This document shows, one piece after another, positions 8,593-17,340 of a stretch of DNA of 64,000 nucleotides (position 1 is the stretch's first letter; every line of letters starts with the position of its first letter). The DNA is taken from positions 35,620 through 99,619 of the forward strand of contig JAJFGW010000037.1 of assembly GCA_021775915.1 (NCBI GenBank). The letters are read 5' to 3'. The translations under genes and the position numbers were made by a program. Under the pieces are notes generated by a model, which ran no database searches, was not told the DNA's origin, and was given only the letters and a program-made list of their open reading frames with translations. The DNA is from Alphaproteobacteria bacterium (lineage in GTDB: Bacteria; Pseudomonadota; Alphaproteobacteria; Micavibrionales; Micavibrionaceae).

Positions 8593-9144
8593 CTAGCCTA
8601 TTTTTTGCCTAAGCATATGCCCGACACGCATTTCGATCGCGTGGTGAATCAAATTTATAAAAACCTGCGGATCTTGTTTCACATTAACTGTATTGTTCTT
8701 AATTTCCTCGACGCGTAAATGGGCAATCTCCAGCACCGCCCGCGCCAGTTTTTCATTACTTGCACCCGGCGCGGTTTCAATTTCGCACGGGGCATTAAAG
8801 TTTCTGAATTTTTGCAAGACCAGCTTGCGTTCTTCCTCGCGGAATTTCAGGATCAGCACATTGTTAGTGTTGCCATCGATATTAAAGCGCCCTAGCTGCG
8901 AATCCAGTTTAGGCAGCAACAAAGGATAATCACCCGGCTTTTTCGTGCGCTCCGGCACAGTGCCATAGCCCAGCTCTATAACATGCTCACAGCCCTTTTT
9001 ACCGGCAAGAACCGTATAGCGTGCCATAGCCGCCGTTTGCCCCGCCCTTTTACCGCCTGCTGTAATCACTTCACCCTTCTCCAGGGGAAACAAATCACAA
9101 AATTTTTCCTGTGAAAGCGTTAAATCTGCCAATAAAAGCGCCAT
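8593..9144 (-). CDS. Unrecognised conserved-looking protein
   Basis: The 183-residue product begins at ATG 9144, with AAGGA ten bases upstream. It looks like a compact soluble protein with mixed alpha/beta content: LLADLTLSQEKFCDLF at the N-terminus, a glycine-rich segment ITAGGKRAGQTAAMARYTV, then strands NNVLILKFREEERKLVLQKF and a helical C-terminus with NLIHHAIEMRVGHML. No signal peptide or membrane segment is present. It is downstream of the TIGR02300 gene on the same strand but separated by a strong hairpin, so it is probably its own unit. I do not recognise the family. Confidence 0.55.
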   Translation of the reverse strand: MALLLADLTLSQEKFCDLFPLEKGEVITAGGKRAGQTAAMARYTVLAGKKGCEHVIELGYGTVPERTKKPGDYPLLLPKLDSQLGRFNIDGNTNNVLILKFREEERKLVLQKFRNFNAPCEIETAPGASNEKLARAVLEIAHLRVEEIKNNTVNVKQDPQVFINLIHHAIEMRVGHMLRQKIG

Positions 9145-9244
9145 ATCAAACTATCCTTATATTAAAGTTATTATCCATAATATAAAATTTTAGCGTTTAC
9201 CGGGTTAATAAAAGGTTAGAGTGTAAAAAAAACCAATTACTTCA

Positions 9245-9282
9245 AACAAATACGCCCCCTGATAACAGAGGGCGTATTTGTT
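9245..9282 (-). terminator. Probable transcription terminator after the TIGR02300 gene
   Basis: A 13-bp perfect stem pairs 9245-9257 with 9270-9282 around a 12-base loop; the core is AAATACGCCC against GGGCGTATTT. Read on the minus strand it lies just after the TIGR02300 stop at 9326, with a weak T-rich tail. The opposite strand is also T-rich afterwards, so it could work both ways. Confidence 0.6.
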
Positions 9283-9325
9283 AAAATAAACATTTTATCG
9301 GCTTAACCAGACTAAAAAAAGCGCC

Positions 9326-9793
9326 CTAACTTTTTTTCGCATCATCTTCGTCTTCTTCGACGGCACCGTCCGGCCCTTCAGCTTCAAGCTCATCTTCCAG
9401 CGATGTATTATCATCCGGGTCGTCCAAATCATCATCAGAATCACTATCCAGATCAATTTTACCGAGCGTCTCTTCTTCATCACCATCAGACTCTTCCAAA
9501 TCCTTGGCATCATCAAGGCTGATCACCATTTTTTCAGCCTCGTCCTCTTCATCATCCTGCTCTTCTGCAGCCGCAACCTTGGTTTTTGCGGTTTTTTTAA
9601 CCTGGCCTTCATCTTCATCGTCAACAGCTGCAGATCGGCCGCGCCGGGTTTTAACCTTAACCTTACCCGTAAATTCAGCGTCACAACCCGGACAAGTAAT
9701 TGGACGATTATTAAAATCGTAAAACCGCACCCCGCAACTTGTACAAATGCGTTTCATTCCTCTTTTATCAGCAACTTTTTTAGCAACGGCCAC
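9326..9793 (-). CDS. TIGR02300 family protein (FYDLN acid domain)
   Basis: The 155-residue protein has the small zinc-ribbon-like head of the TIGR02300 family: CTSCG at residues 17-21, the family's FYDLN signature seen here as FYDFN, and CPGC at 34-37. The remainder is a long, low-complexity acidic tail of Asp and Glu. The family is widespread in alphaproteobacteria and uncharacterised; the paired CxxC motifs suggest metal binding. I prefer the GTG start at 9793 because GGAG lies seven bases upstream; a start at M13 would leave no spacing to its ribosome site. The acidic tail makes orthology beyond the head hard to judge. Confidence 0.85.
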   Translation of the reverse strand: MAVAKKVADKRGMKRICTSCGVRFYDFNNRPITCPGCDAEFTGKVKVKTRRGRSAAVDDEDEGQVKKTAKTKVAAAEEQDDEEDEAEKMVISLDDAKDLEESDGDEEETLGKIDLDSDSDDDLDDPDDNTSLEDELEAEGPDGAVEEDEDDAKKS

Positions 9794-9971
9794 TATATTT
9801 CTCCATTTTCAGATTACTTAAAGCCAACACAGTAAATCATTTGTCCTATTTTCCAGCACTTGTCAAAGAAAAACACACCAAGCTTAGACCTTGCATGGAA
9901 AGACGTAGATTATTACGCCATATGAATATAGAGTGAAAGACTGTTTTTAAACGCTATTCTGGAGGTTTTTA

Positions 9972-11102
9972 ATGGAAAAGTCAGTTGTTATTTGTGGATT
10001 CAAGCGCTCCCCCTTTCATTTCGCCAATAAGGGTGATCTGGCAAAAGTTCGCCCTGATGATATGGCGGCAACCGTTATTAAATCACTAGTTCAGGAAACC
10101 GGTGTTAATCCCGAAGCCATCGAAGATCTTCTTCTCGGCTGCGCCTTCCCAGAAGCTGAGCAAGGCTTTAACCTCGGCCGGGTCGTAGTACAGCTTGCAG
10201 AACTACCCGTCAGTATAGCCGGAACAACAGTTAATCGCTTCTGCGCCTCTTCAATGACCACCATTCAAATGGCTGCGGGTTATATCCAGCTTGGTGCCGG
10301 TGATGTATTTATCTGCGCCGGGGTAGAATCAATGACCCGCATTCCGATGGGCGGATTTAATCCCATGCCAAACCCGAAAATGGAAGAAATTTACCCGCAG
10401 GCTTATATGGCGATGGGCCTTACGGCCGAAAACCTTGCTAAAAAATACCAGGTCACGCGCGATGATCAGGACAAATTTGCGCTTAACTCACACCAAAAAG
10501 CAGCAAAAGCCCGCGATGAAGGTAAATATAAAGACGAAATTGTCAGCATAGAAAGTGTGGATACAGATGGCTGTATCCGCCCAGACACTACATTAGAAGC
10601 TCTTTCCGGCATGAAGCCCGCTTTTGATGAAAAAGGCTCGGTCACAGCAGCGACTTCCTCGCCATTAACCGATGGCTGCGCAGCTGTAATCGTAGCATCG
10701 GAAGATTACGCCAAAGCTAATAACCTGCCAATTATGGCACGCATTCGTTCGGTTAGCGTGGCAGGCTGCGCGGCCGAAATCATGGGGATTGGCCCGGTTC
10801 CGGCCACAGAAAAGGCTCTGGCCCGGGCAGGGGTAAAACTGGGCGACATTGATATTGTCGAGCTAAACGAGGCCTTTGCCGCACAATCAATCCCTGTAAT
10901 CCGCGATCTTGGCATTGATGAGGCCCGACTTAACCTAGACGGCGGCGCCATTGCACTAGGACACCCTCTGGGAGCCTCTGGCGCCCGCATTACCGGCAAA
11001 CTGGCCTCCCTGATGCAGCGCGAGGGTAAGGCCCTAGGGCTGGCCACCATGTGCGTTGGCGGCGGTCAGGGCACAGCTATCATTCTGGAAGAAGCCGCGT
11101 AA
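9972..11102 (+). CDS. fadA: Acetyl-CoA C-acyltransferase (thiolase)
   Basis: This 376-residue thiolase catalyses the last step of beta-oxidation, cleaving 3-ketoacyl-CoA to acetyl-CoA and a shortened acyl-CoA. The nucleophilic cysteine is C91 in NRFCASSMT; the catalytic histidine is in GHPLGASGAR near residue 332 and the second cysteine in CVGGGQG near 362. The length fits the degradative family. The start is fixed by GGAGG seven bases upstream. It opens a unit that includes a small membrane protein, two coiled-coil paralogues and the dehydrogenase-hydratase fusion. A biosynthetic acetoacetyl-CoA role cannot be ruled out, but the neighbours favour fatty-acid breakdown. Confidence 0.9.
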   Translation: MEKSVVICGFKRSPFHFANKGDLAKVRPDDMAATVIKSLVQETGVNPEAIEDLLLGCAFPEAEQGFNLGRVVVQLAELPVSIAGTTVNRFCASSMTTIQMAAGYIQLGAGDVFICAGVESMTRIPMGGFNPMPNPKMEEIYPQAYMAMGLTAENLAKKYQVTRDDQDKFALNSHQKAAKARDEGKYKDEIVSIESVDTDGCIRPDTTLEALSGMKPAFDEKGSVTAATSSPLTDGCAAVIVASEDYAKANNLPIMARIRSVSVAGCAAEIMGIGPVPATEKALARAGVKLGDIDIVELNEAFAAQSIPVIRDLGIDEARLNLDGGAIALGHPLGASGARITGKLASLMQREGKALGLATMCVGGGQGTAIILEEAA

Positions 11103-11106
11103 CCTG

Positions 11107-11358
11107 ATGAACAATGACATTACGTCCATTAAAGAACGCAACCAGCGCGTTGAAGCCGACAAAGCGTGGGAAACCTCTCGAACCCGGCGTCTGATTATTG
11201 CCACCGGTACCTACCTTATCGTTGCGGGATATTTATCATTTATTGGGATCAAAGACCCATGGCTACACGCCGCCGTACCGGCCAGCGCCTACCTTATCTC
11301 TACCTTTTCCCTCCCTTTTATAAAAAAATCATGGGTTACAAAGGTTTATAAACCTTAA
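11107..11358 (+). CDS. Small two-helix membrane protein
   Basis: The 83-residue product starts at ATG 11107, four bases after the thiolase stop; an earlier in-frame start at 11056 would run through the thiolase gene and is unlikely. The N-terminal 28 residues are charged and helical. Two hydrophobic segments follow: RLIIATGTYLIVAGYLSFIG (about 29-48) and HAAVPASAYLISTFSLPF (about 54-71), and the tail is basic (KKSWVTKVYKP). It is an inner-membrane protein of unknown function, probably co-transcribed with the thiolase. Confidence 0.6.
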   Translation: MNNDITSIKERNQRVEADKAWETSRTRRLIIATGTYLIVAGYLSFIGIKDPWLHAAVPASAYLISTFSLPFIKKSWVTKVYKP

Positions 11359-11440
11359 GAACAGGCTATTTTTTTATTTTAGTAGTTTCTTGTTTACCAA
11401 GCTGCGGTACAATACTTGTGTATGCAAGGGGTTGGGTAAT

Positions 11441-12658
11441 ATGAGTATAGAGAGCTTACTGCGAGACTTAGGGCTGCCAGTCAACACGGATATTGATCCG
11501 GTTGAGCGCGCCCTTATGGAGAAAGTTAAAGATAGGATTCAGCATGTTACAGAAAATTATGCAGAATCAGAGTTACAGGCAGAAGAAAAATGGCTACGCG
11601 GCTATTTAAAAGATTTTTTTGATTTTTCAATGGAGTGGGCGGGCAAAGAAGCTATAAAATACAAAGACATCAAAGAATTTGACAGCGCACCCAAACTAAA
11701 AAATGAAGCCAAGGCGACTTTAACAGAATTACAGCAATATGTTGCTGATTTTTCGTCCTGCTATATGCATATCAGCCACTTCATGACTCTGTTACGCGAT
11801 GAAATTAACAACGAAGAAGTCAGGCTATCAAGTGGCACAGCTAACAATATAAAATGGACCGCCGATAGCGGCATCATGATGGAGCGCTACAGAAAAGAAA
11901 AAAAGGGCCTTCTAAAACGTATGGAGCGGATGGGTGTAGCGCGGACACTTTTAGAACAGGTTGAAAGTGATTTTATAAAAATCAAAAAAAGCCTAGAAAT
12001 TCTTTTCGGCAAAGACAAAGCTGAGCCTTATACCCGGCGCTTCAATGCCTCTATAAGAATGACTGATTTTCGTAAAGCACGTAAGACACTAAAAGAAATA
12101 AACGAAGCTAAAAAGAAATTCGGCCTTGATAAAAAGACCGCACAACAAAATCTAAAAACGATAGAAGCAAGCGCGGAAAAAATTCTTGCGCTCACCGAAA
12201 AAGAACAAAAAACCCTGATGAGCGAAGAAAATAAAATTTTCCTTAGACCGATGGAAACAGACCTTGCCTATAATTCCGATATTAAAGAGCTTCATAAAAT
12301 AAAGGCCTTTCTGGCTAAATACCATCTGCCTTATATGCAATATAAACTGGATTCGCTAAGTCACTTAAAAGATAAACTTTTAGTAATGAACTCACTCGAA
12401 AATTTAATGACGCTTTACAAACGCCTTATTATGGGTGTTGCCCGCCCGCTAAAAGACATTAAAATTATCCGGCTTTATGAAAGCGAGATTCTTAATCACG
12501 TTAAATACTTACTTTCGAGTCATTTTATCGAACTACCAACCATCTTAAAACGTGCAGAAGAAACAGTGCAGGAATTTCGCGAAAGCCGTACAGAGCTGGA
12601 AGAGTTCAGTGAAATGGACCTAAAAGAAATCGAAGTTAAACAAGATCAGGTTGCTTAA
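11441..12658 (+). CDS. Unrecognised coiled-coil protein, paralogue A of a tandem pair
   Basis: I place the start at ATG 11441, behind GGGGTTGGGTAAT; the longer frame from 11390 begins with a Cys-rich stretch without a ribosome site. The 405-residue product is highly charged and predicted almost wholly helical, with long runs of Lys and Glu typical of coiled coils (around residues 150-265), and has no signal peptide or membrane segment. The C-terminal third matches the next gene clearly: FLRPMETDLAYNS against FLRQWEINLAYNS, LDKYHLPYMQYKLD-type segments, and SLENLMTLYKRL against NLEDMITLYEEL. The family is unknown to me. The position inside a beta-oxidation cluster is unexplained. Confidence 0.65.
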   Translation: MSIESLLRDLGLPVNTDIDPVERALMEKVKDRIQHVTENYAESELQAEEKWLRGYLKDFFDFSMEWAGKEAIKYKDIKEFDSAPKLKNEAKATLTELQQYVADFSSCYMHISHFMTLLRDEINNEEVRLSSGTANNIKWTADSGIMMERYRKEKKGLLKRMERMGVARTLLEQVESDFIKIKKSLEILFGKDKAEPYTRRFNASIRMTDFRKARKTLKEINEAKKKFGLDKKTAQQNLKTIEASAEKILALTEKEQKTLMSEENKIFLRPMETDLAYNSDIKELHKIKAFLAKYHLPYMQYKLDSLSHLKDKLLVMNSLENLMTLYKRLIMGVARPLKDIKIIRLYESEILNHVKYLLSSHFIELPTILKRAEETVQEFRESRTELEEFSEMDLKEIEVKQDQVA

Positions 12659-12753
12659 CGAAGAAACAGTTGCCTGCAACTGTATGTTTTAAAACGTAAA
12701 ACTGGATTAAAACTACATCATCATGAGAAAATAACGCCTTTGAGGAATTTCTT

Positions 12754-14007
12754 ATGGACGAGACTTACACAGAATATCATAAAAAACTGTGTCGCACCGG
12801 TTTAGATATTACCGATGAGAGCTCTTACCCTGATACAAAACAAAAATTCATAGATGGTCTATATAAACTGGCGCGCAAAGCTGATGAAGATATAGACAAA
12901 GAGAACATTCAAAACAAAACTGAAGAATTATGCACCCTGTTTTTTGATTATTGCGTGGCGTGGCACGAATTTCTTGTGAAAGCCGGAGGGGATAAAGTCA
13001 AAACAGACGGGGACCACCCGGATGCCGGACGGCTTAAAACAGAAGCCGGTGCCATCACCAGAGGATTGCAAAAAGTCATCGTTCAATTTGCCGTATGCGA
13101 AGGCCTTCTTAAAGCTGTCATGAAAGCCCTTGAAGAAGACATCGCACGCGCCGCCACTGAGGCCAATAAAGAAAATAAAGATATAAACTGGACTTACGAT
13201 CTACCGAAACAAGTTGCCCTTATGACAAAAAAACGTAATGTCCTGTCTGATTATATGGTTAAGGTTCGCTCAGCGAAACCCATTGTTGAAAAACTTGAAT
13301 TTGCCTTTGGCGCTTTGGAAAAAGGGCTGGATTTCTTGCTAGGGCCCGAAAAAAGAAAAAAGGCAATGGATGAATATATAGGACTACTGCGCAAACATTG
13401 TCATCAGGAAGCTGAAGATTTTTTAAAAAAGCAAGGGACGCAGGATTTAAAAAGATTACTCTGTTTGAATCGCAAGGAACGCCGCAAAAAATGGGACATG
13501 ATCTATGAAATCACCGATATTATTTCCCTCTGTGTTAAAAAGCGCGCAAACCACTTAATGGGCCGTGGTGGCCGCCTTTTTTTACGGCAATGGGAGATTA
13601 ACCTTGCTTACAATTCAATGAGCGACGAGCTTGAAAACGCCCGAAGCTTTCTGGATAAATATGAAATCCCGGAAATACGCTATCGCCGCGACGCACTCGA
13701 TCGGCAAGAAGAAAGCCTGCAAAGAATAGCCAACCTGGAAGATATGATTACACTTTACGAAGAATTGCTAAAAGCGCGGTTTTTCCCGATGAAAACATTA
13801 AAAGCCGTTAGGGCCTTTGAAGAAGGCACCTTAAAGAAAGTTAATTTTACAAATCAGACCGTCTCAAAAGACCTTGAAAATATTGAAGAAGCCGTCATGA
13901 ATCTGGCACAAGGGCCGGATCCCGAATCCGTACCGGACGACAAATTATTCGAAGGCATAAAAGGTCTGGATGAAAATCTTGAACCGGCAGCAATGGCAGC
14001 CGCATAA
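12754..14007 (+). CDS. Unrecognised coiled-coil protein, paralogue B of a tandem pair
   Basis: The 417-residue product starts at ATG 12754 behind TTGAGGAATTTCTT. Like its upstream neighbour it is charged, helical and apparently cytosolic. It shares with it the C-terminal block beginning LFLRQWEINLAYNS, then FLDKYEIP-IRYRRDALDRQEESL, NLEDMITLYEELLK and RAFEEGTLKKV; the N-terminal half has diverged but keeps the same order of helices. A 95-base gap separates the two genes, so this is an old tandem duplication. I do not know any characterised homologue. Possible roles include a structural or scaffold pair, but nothing in the sequence proves this. Confidence 0.65.
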   Translation: MDETYTEYHKKLCRTGLDITDESSYPDTKQKFIDGLYKLARKADEDIDKENIQNKTEELCTLFFDYCVAWHEFLVKAGGDKVKTDGDHPDAGRLKTEAGAITRGLQKVIVQFAVCEGLLKAVMKALEEDIARAATEANKENKDINWTYDLPKQVALMTKKRNVLSDYMVKVRSAKPIVEKLEFAFGALEKGLDFLLGPEKRKKAMDEYIGLLRKHCHQEAEDFLKKQGTQDLKRLLCLNRKERRKKWDMIYEITDIISLCVKKRANHLMGRGGRLFLRQWEINLAYNSMSDELENARSFLDKYEIPEIRYRRDALDRQEESLQRIANLEDMITLYEELLKARFFPMKTLKAVRAFEEGTLKKVNFTNQTVSKDLENIEEAVMNLAQGPDPESVPDDKLFEGIKGLDENLEPAAMAAA

Positions 14008-14072
14008 CATTATATTTATATTCAGACCATAAATTGGTATCCTCAAATGTATTTTTTAGAAATGGGGTTCTT

Positions 14073-16457
14073 ATGACTATCAAAAAAGTTGCAGTAATCG
14101 GGTCGGGCGTGATGGGAAGTGGCATTGCCGCCCAAATCGCAAACACAGGCGTGCCTGTCGTTCTACTGGACATAAAAATCAAAGACAAAAATCTGGCCAA
14201 AGATGCCATCTCTAAAATGTTAAAAACAGATCCAGCGCCTTTTATGCATAAAAGCAATGCCAAATTAATAACACCGGGCAATCTGGACGACGATCTGGAA
14301 CTACTCGCTGACTGTGACTGGATTATCGAGGTTGTGCTCGAAGACATAAAAATCAAGCACGCGACTTACGAGAAAATCAACAAGCACCGGAAAAAAGGCT
14401 CGATTGTATCGAGCAATACATCAACCATCCCGCTCAAAAACCTTGTCGAAGGCCCATCAAAAACAAAAGAGGGCAAAGATTTTGAACAAGATTTTCTGGT
14501 CACTCACTTTTTCAATCCGCCGCGCTATATGCGCCTGTTAGAGTTAGTAACAGGAGACAAAACCCGCAAAGATGCCATCGACACAGTGCGTGAATTTTGT
14601 GATGTGGGTCTCGGTAAAGGGGTCGTTGATTGCCACGACACGCCTGGCTTCATCGCCAACCGTCTTGGCGTTTTCTGGCTAACCGAAGGTGTTAATCAGG
14701 CCATTGAACAAAATGTTTCTATAGAAATAGCGGACGCGGTGATGTCGCGCCCGGTCGGGATTCCCAAAACCGGCATCTTTGCGCTAATTGATCTAGTCGG
14801 GATTGATTTAATGCCGCATCTCTCGGACTCTCTTTTATCGACCCTGCCGGAAAATGACTGGTACCGTAAAATTTTCAAAGACCATAAATTTATTCACCAG
14901 ATGATTGAAGACGGCTATACAGGCCGCAAAGGCAAAGGCGGGTTTTACCGTCTTGATCCCAACGCGCCAAAAGGAACACGTGTAAAACAAGCGCTCTCCC
15001 TAAGCGCCGATAAATTCGACGAAACCCTGTACGCAAAGGCCGACAAACCGAGCCTGCCCTCCATTGATGCCGGGCGCGCAGGATTACGCGCCGTCGTAGA
15101 ATCCGATGATGAAGGCGGCCGCTATGCCTGGGCGGTGCTGTCCAAAACACTTTGCTATGCTGCATCCCTTATCTCCGCCATCGCCGATGACATTACCGCT
15201 GTTGATGAAGCCATGAAGCTGGGCTATAACTGGAAAAAAGGCCCGTTTGAGATGATCGATGCGCTTGGCGCAGAATGGTTTGCCGAAAAACTCATAGAAG
15301 AAAATATTGATGTGCCGGAATTACTGACAAAAGTTGGCAAAGGAAACTTCTACAAAATTGAAGATGGAAAAACATATTTCTTTGGTACAGACGGTAAGTA
15401 CCATGAAATCAAACGCCCTGAAGGCGTTATGTTACTGCGCGACCTAAAACTTTCATCTGAGCCTGTCATGAAAAACGGCAGCGCCTCTATATGGGACATT
15501 GGCGACGGCGTACTGTGTTTCGAACACACCTCAAAAATGAATACATTCGATGAGCAAATCTTTGCCATGATCGACAAAGTCATCAAACATATTGGCGATG
15601 GCAGTGGCGACCATAACGCTTTGGTATTTTATAATGAAGGAAGCGCCTTTAGCGCCGGAGCCAATCTAGGTCTGGCACTATTTATGATCAATATAGGAAT
15701 GTGGCCACAAGTTGAAGAATTTATTGCCGGCGGCCAGAAAGCCTTCAAAGCCTTAAAACACGCGCCGTTCCCTGTTATAAGCGCACCATCAGGTCTGGCA
15801 CTTGGCGGCGGGTGCGAGATATTACTACACTCCGATCATGTACAGGCACACGCTGAAACCTATACCGGTTTAGTTGAAGTCGGGGTGGGATTAATTCCGG
15901 CATGGGGTGGCTGCAAGGAAATGATTTTACGGTTTCAGGCACGGCAAAAAGCAAAACATAACCAGTTCTGGTTTGCGCCTGCCAACGACCCCATGAGCGC
16001 GACAAGACAAGCCTTCGAAACAATTGGTTTGGCACAGGTTGCAAAATCAGCCGCCGAAGCAAAATCGATAGGCTATTTCCGCGAAAGCGATGGTATTACC
16101 ATGAATCGCGACCGCCTTCTTTTTGATGCGAAACAAAAAGCATTGGCACTAGCCAAAGATTATAAAGCACCGGAACCGGTCGAAGACATACGCCTGGCAG
16201 GCCCTAGCGGGAAATACGCGCTTGATATGGCTGTTGGTGATATGCGCAAATCAGGCAAGGCAACGCCCCATGACGTCGTTGTCTCCAGCCACCTGACATC
16301 CGTGCTTTCCGGCGGCGAAATCGACTGGACAGAAACATTGAGCGAAGATGACCTTCTAACACTGGAGCGCCGAGAATTTGTTAAGTTACTGCGCGAAGAA
16401 GATACAATGGATCGTATTGAACACATGCTTGATACCGGCAGACCGCTCAGAAATTAA
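14073..16457 (+). CDS. fadN: 3-hydroxyacyl-CoA dehydrogenase / enoyl-CoA hydratase fusion (FadN-type domain order)
   Basis: The 794-residue enzyme joins two beta-oxidation steps. The dehydrogenase comes first: the NAD-binding motif VIGSGVMGSGIAAQIANTG begins at residue 7, the HFFNPPRYMRLLELV segment follows, then GFIANRLGVF. The crotonase-fold hydratase is C-terminal (NEGSAFSAGANLGLAL near 525, then SAPSGLALGGGCEILLHSD near 570-590). This dehydrogenase-first order matches Bacillus FadN and differs from E. coli FadB, where the hydratase is first. I place the start at ATG 14073 behind GGGGTTCTT; the TTG at 14034 gives a sequence without homology. Its stop overlaps a converging gene by 4 bases. 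Confidence 0.92.
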   Translation: MTIKKVAVIGSGVMGSGIAAQIANTGVPVVLLDIKIKDKNLAKDAISKMLKTDPAPFMHKSNAKLITPGNLDDDLELLADCDWIIEVVLEDIKIKHATYEKINKHRKKGSIVSSNTSTIPLKNLVEGPSKTKEGKDFEQDFLVTHFFNPPRYMRLLELVTGDKTRKDAIDTVREFCDVGLGKGVVDCHDTPGFIANRLGVFWLTEGVNQAIEQNVSIEIADAVMSRPVGIPKTGIFALIDLVGIDLMPHLSDSLLSTLPENDWYRKIFKDHKFIHQMIEDGYTGRKGKGGFYRLDPNAPKGTRVKQALSLSADKFDETLYAKADKPSLPSIDAGRAGLRAVVESDDEGGRYAWAVLSKTLCYAASLISAIADDITAVDEAMKLGYNWKKGPFEMIDALGAEWFAEKLIEENIDVPELLTKVGKGNFYKIEDGKTYFFGTDGKYHEIKRPEGVMLLRDLKLSSEPVMKNGSASIWDIGDGVLCFEHTSKMNTFDEQIFAMIDKVIKHIGDGSGDHNALVFYNEGSAFSAGANLGLALFMINIGMWPQVEEFIAGGQKAFKALKHAPFPVISAPSGLALGGGCEILLHSDHVQAHAETYTGLVEVGVGLIPAWGGCKEMILRFQARQKAKHNQFWFAPANDPMSATRQAFETIGLAQVAKSAAEAKSIGYFRESDGITMNRDRLLFDAKQKALALAKDYKAPEPVEDIRLAGPSGKYALDMAVGDMRKSGKATPHDVVVSSHLTSVLSGGEIDWTETLSEDDLLTLERREFVKLLREEDTMDRIEHMLDTGRPLRN

Positions 16458-16981
16458 TTGATAGTTTTTTGCCGTGGCGGTTTCCGTGACTTAACGGAAG
16501 TGTGGCGGTCTTCCCACTTGCCCCATGTGTTTTCCTGTCTTGTTTCCCTAAGCGCAGAGTCAGTTAAAACGAACTGCTCCTTTAGCCCTTGCGGTAACAA
16601 TAAAGAAACCGTTTTATTAAATAGCCGCAAATTGGCCCCTTCAAGATCAGCCTCCAGATTTACCAATGTCACAAGCGGCTGCGCCGCCAATGTGATTTTC
16701 GATAAATTTTTATTCTCGGAAGCCCTGCCATCGTAACCGATTATAATCGCCATATTTGAAGTTTCAAAACTCGCCCAGACAGATTCCAGTAATTTTTCAT
16801 CACCCATATCACAAATCGTAATATTCCAATGGTGCTGCGAAAATTTTTCGGTCAGGCGGCGCATATTACCGGCATAGGTGCGCGCCGTTATCTCGGCTAA
16901 AGATTTGGCCTCATAACCCTTATCACTGGCGATCACGAGCAAAGTTGGCCGCAACGGAAATTTAACATCAGTCTCAATCAT
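16454..16981 (-). CDS. Unrecognised small protein
   Basis: The 175-residue product starts at ATG 16981 and ends with its stop overlapping the converging fadN stop. The central part alternates strands and helices (LRPTLLVIASDKGYE, then WNITICDMGDEKLLESVW, then MAIIIGYDGRAS), which suggests a Rossmann-like fold, and the tail is basic (KSRKPPRQKTIN). No signal peptide or membrane segment is present. I do not recognise the family; the orderly secondary-structure pattern and the lack of a better frame support it as a gene. It is divergent from the small gene at 17086. Confidence 0.5.
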   Translation of the reverse strand: MIETDVKFPLRPTLLVIASDKGYEAKSLAEITARTYAGNMRRLTEKFSQHHWNITICDMGDEKLLESVWASFETSNMAIIIGYDGRASENKNLSKITLAAQPLVTLVNLEADLEGANLRLFNKTVSLLLPQGLKEQFVLTDSALRETRQENTWGKWEDRHTSVKSRKPPRQKTIN

Positions 16982-17085
16982 GGATGATTTTATAATATGG
17001 AAACACTAAAAAGTCAAACTTTTCCTGAAGAGCGCCATGTATTATACTAATGCAATTATTCAACGAACAACGCGGATGCTTTAAA

Positions 17086-17340
17086 ATGTTTGGATTATTT
17101 AAAAAGAAAAAAAAGAACGCCCCTTCACGGGAACAAATCATTGCACAGGCAACCCAAAATGCCCGCAAAGCGCGCGAAGAAATTGGTGATGAAAATCTCC
17201 AAAAAATGGCGGCAGCCTTAAAACGCCTGGAAGACCCCGCGCAACAATCAGAAGGCAAACAGGCACAAGATAAAATAAAAAAAATGGATAAAGGCCACGT
17301 TGCTGATAATCTAAAAATTATACTGGAAGAGGATAAATAA
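17086..17340 (+). CDS. Small basic-headed helical protein
   Basis: The 84-residue product begins at ATG 17086 with MFGLFKKKKKNAP, a short hydrophobic patch followed by lysines, a pattern seen on small alphaproteobacterial proteins that associate with membranes. An in-frame ATG at 17050 would add twelve residues. The remainder is helical and charged. Its stop is immediately followed by the ATG of the acyl-CoA dehydrogenase, so the two are co-transcribed. The function is unknown. Confidence 0.6.
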   Translation: MFGLFKKKKKNAPSREQIIAQATQNARKAREEIGDENLQKMAAALKRLEDPAQQSEGKQAQDKIKKMDKGHVADNLKIILEEDK

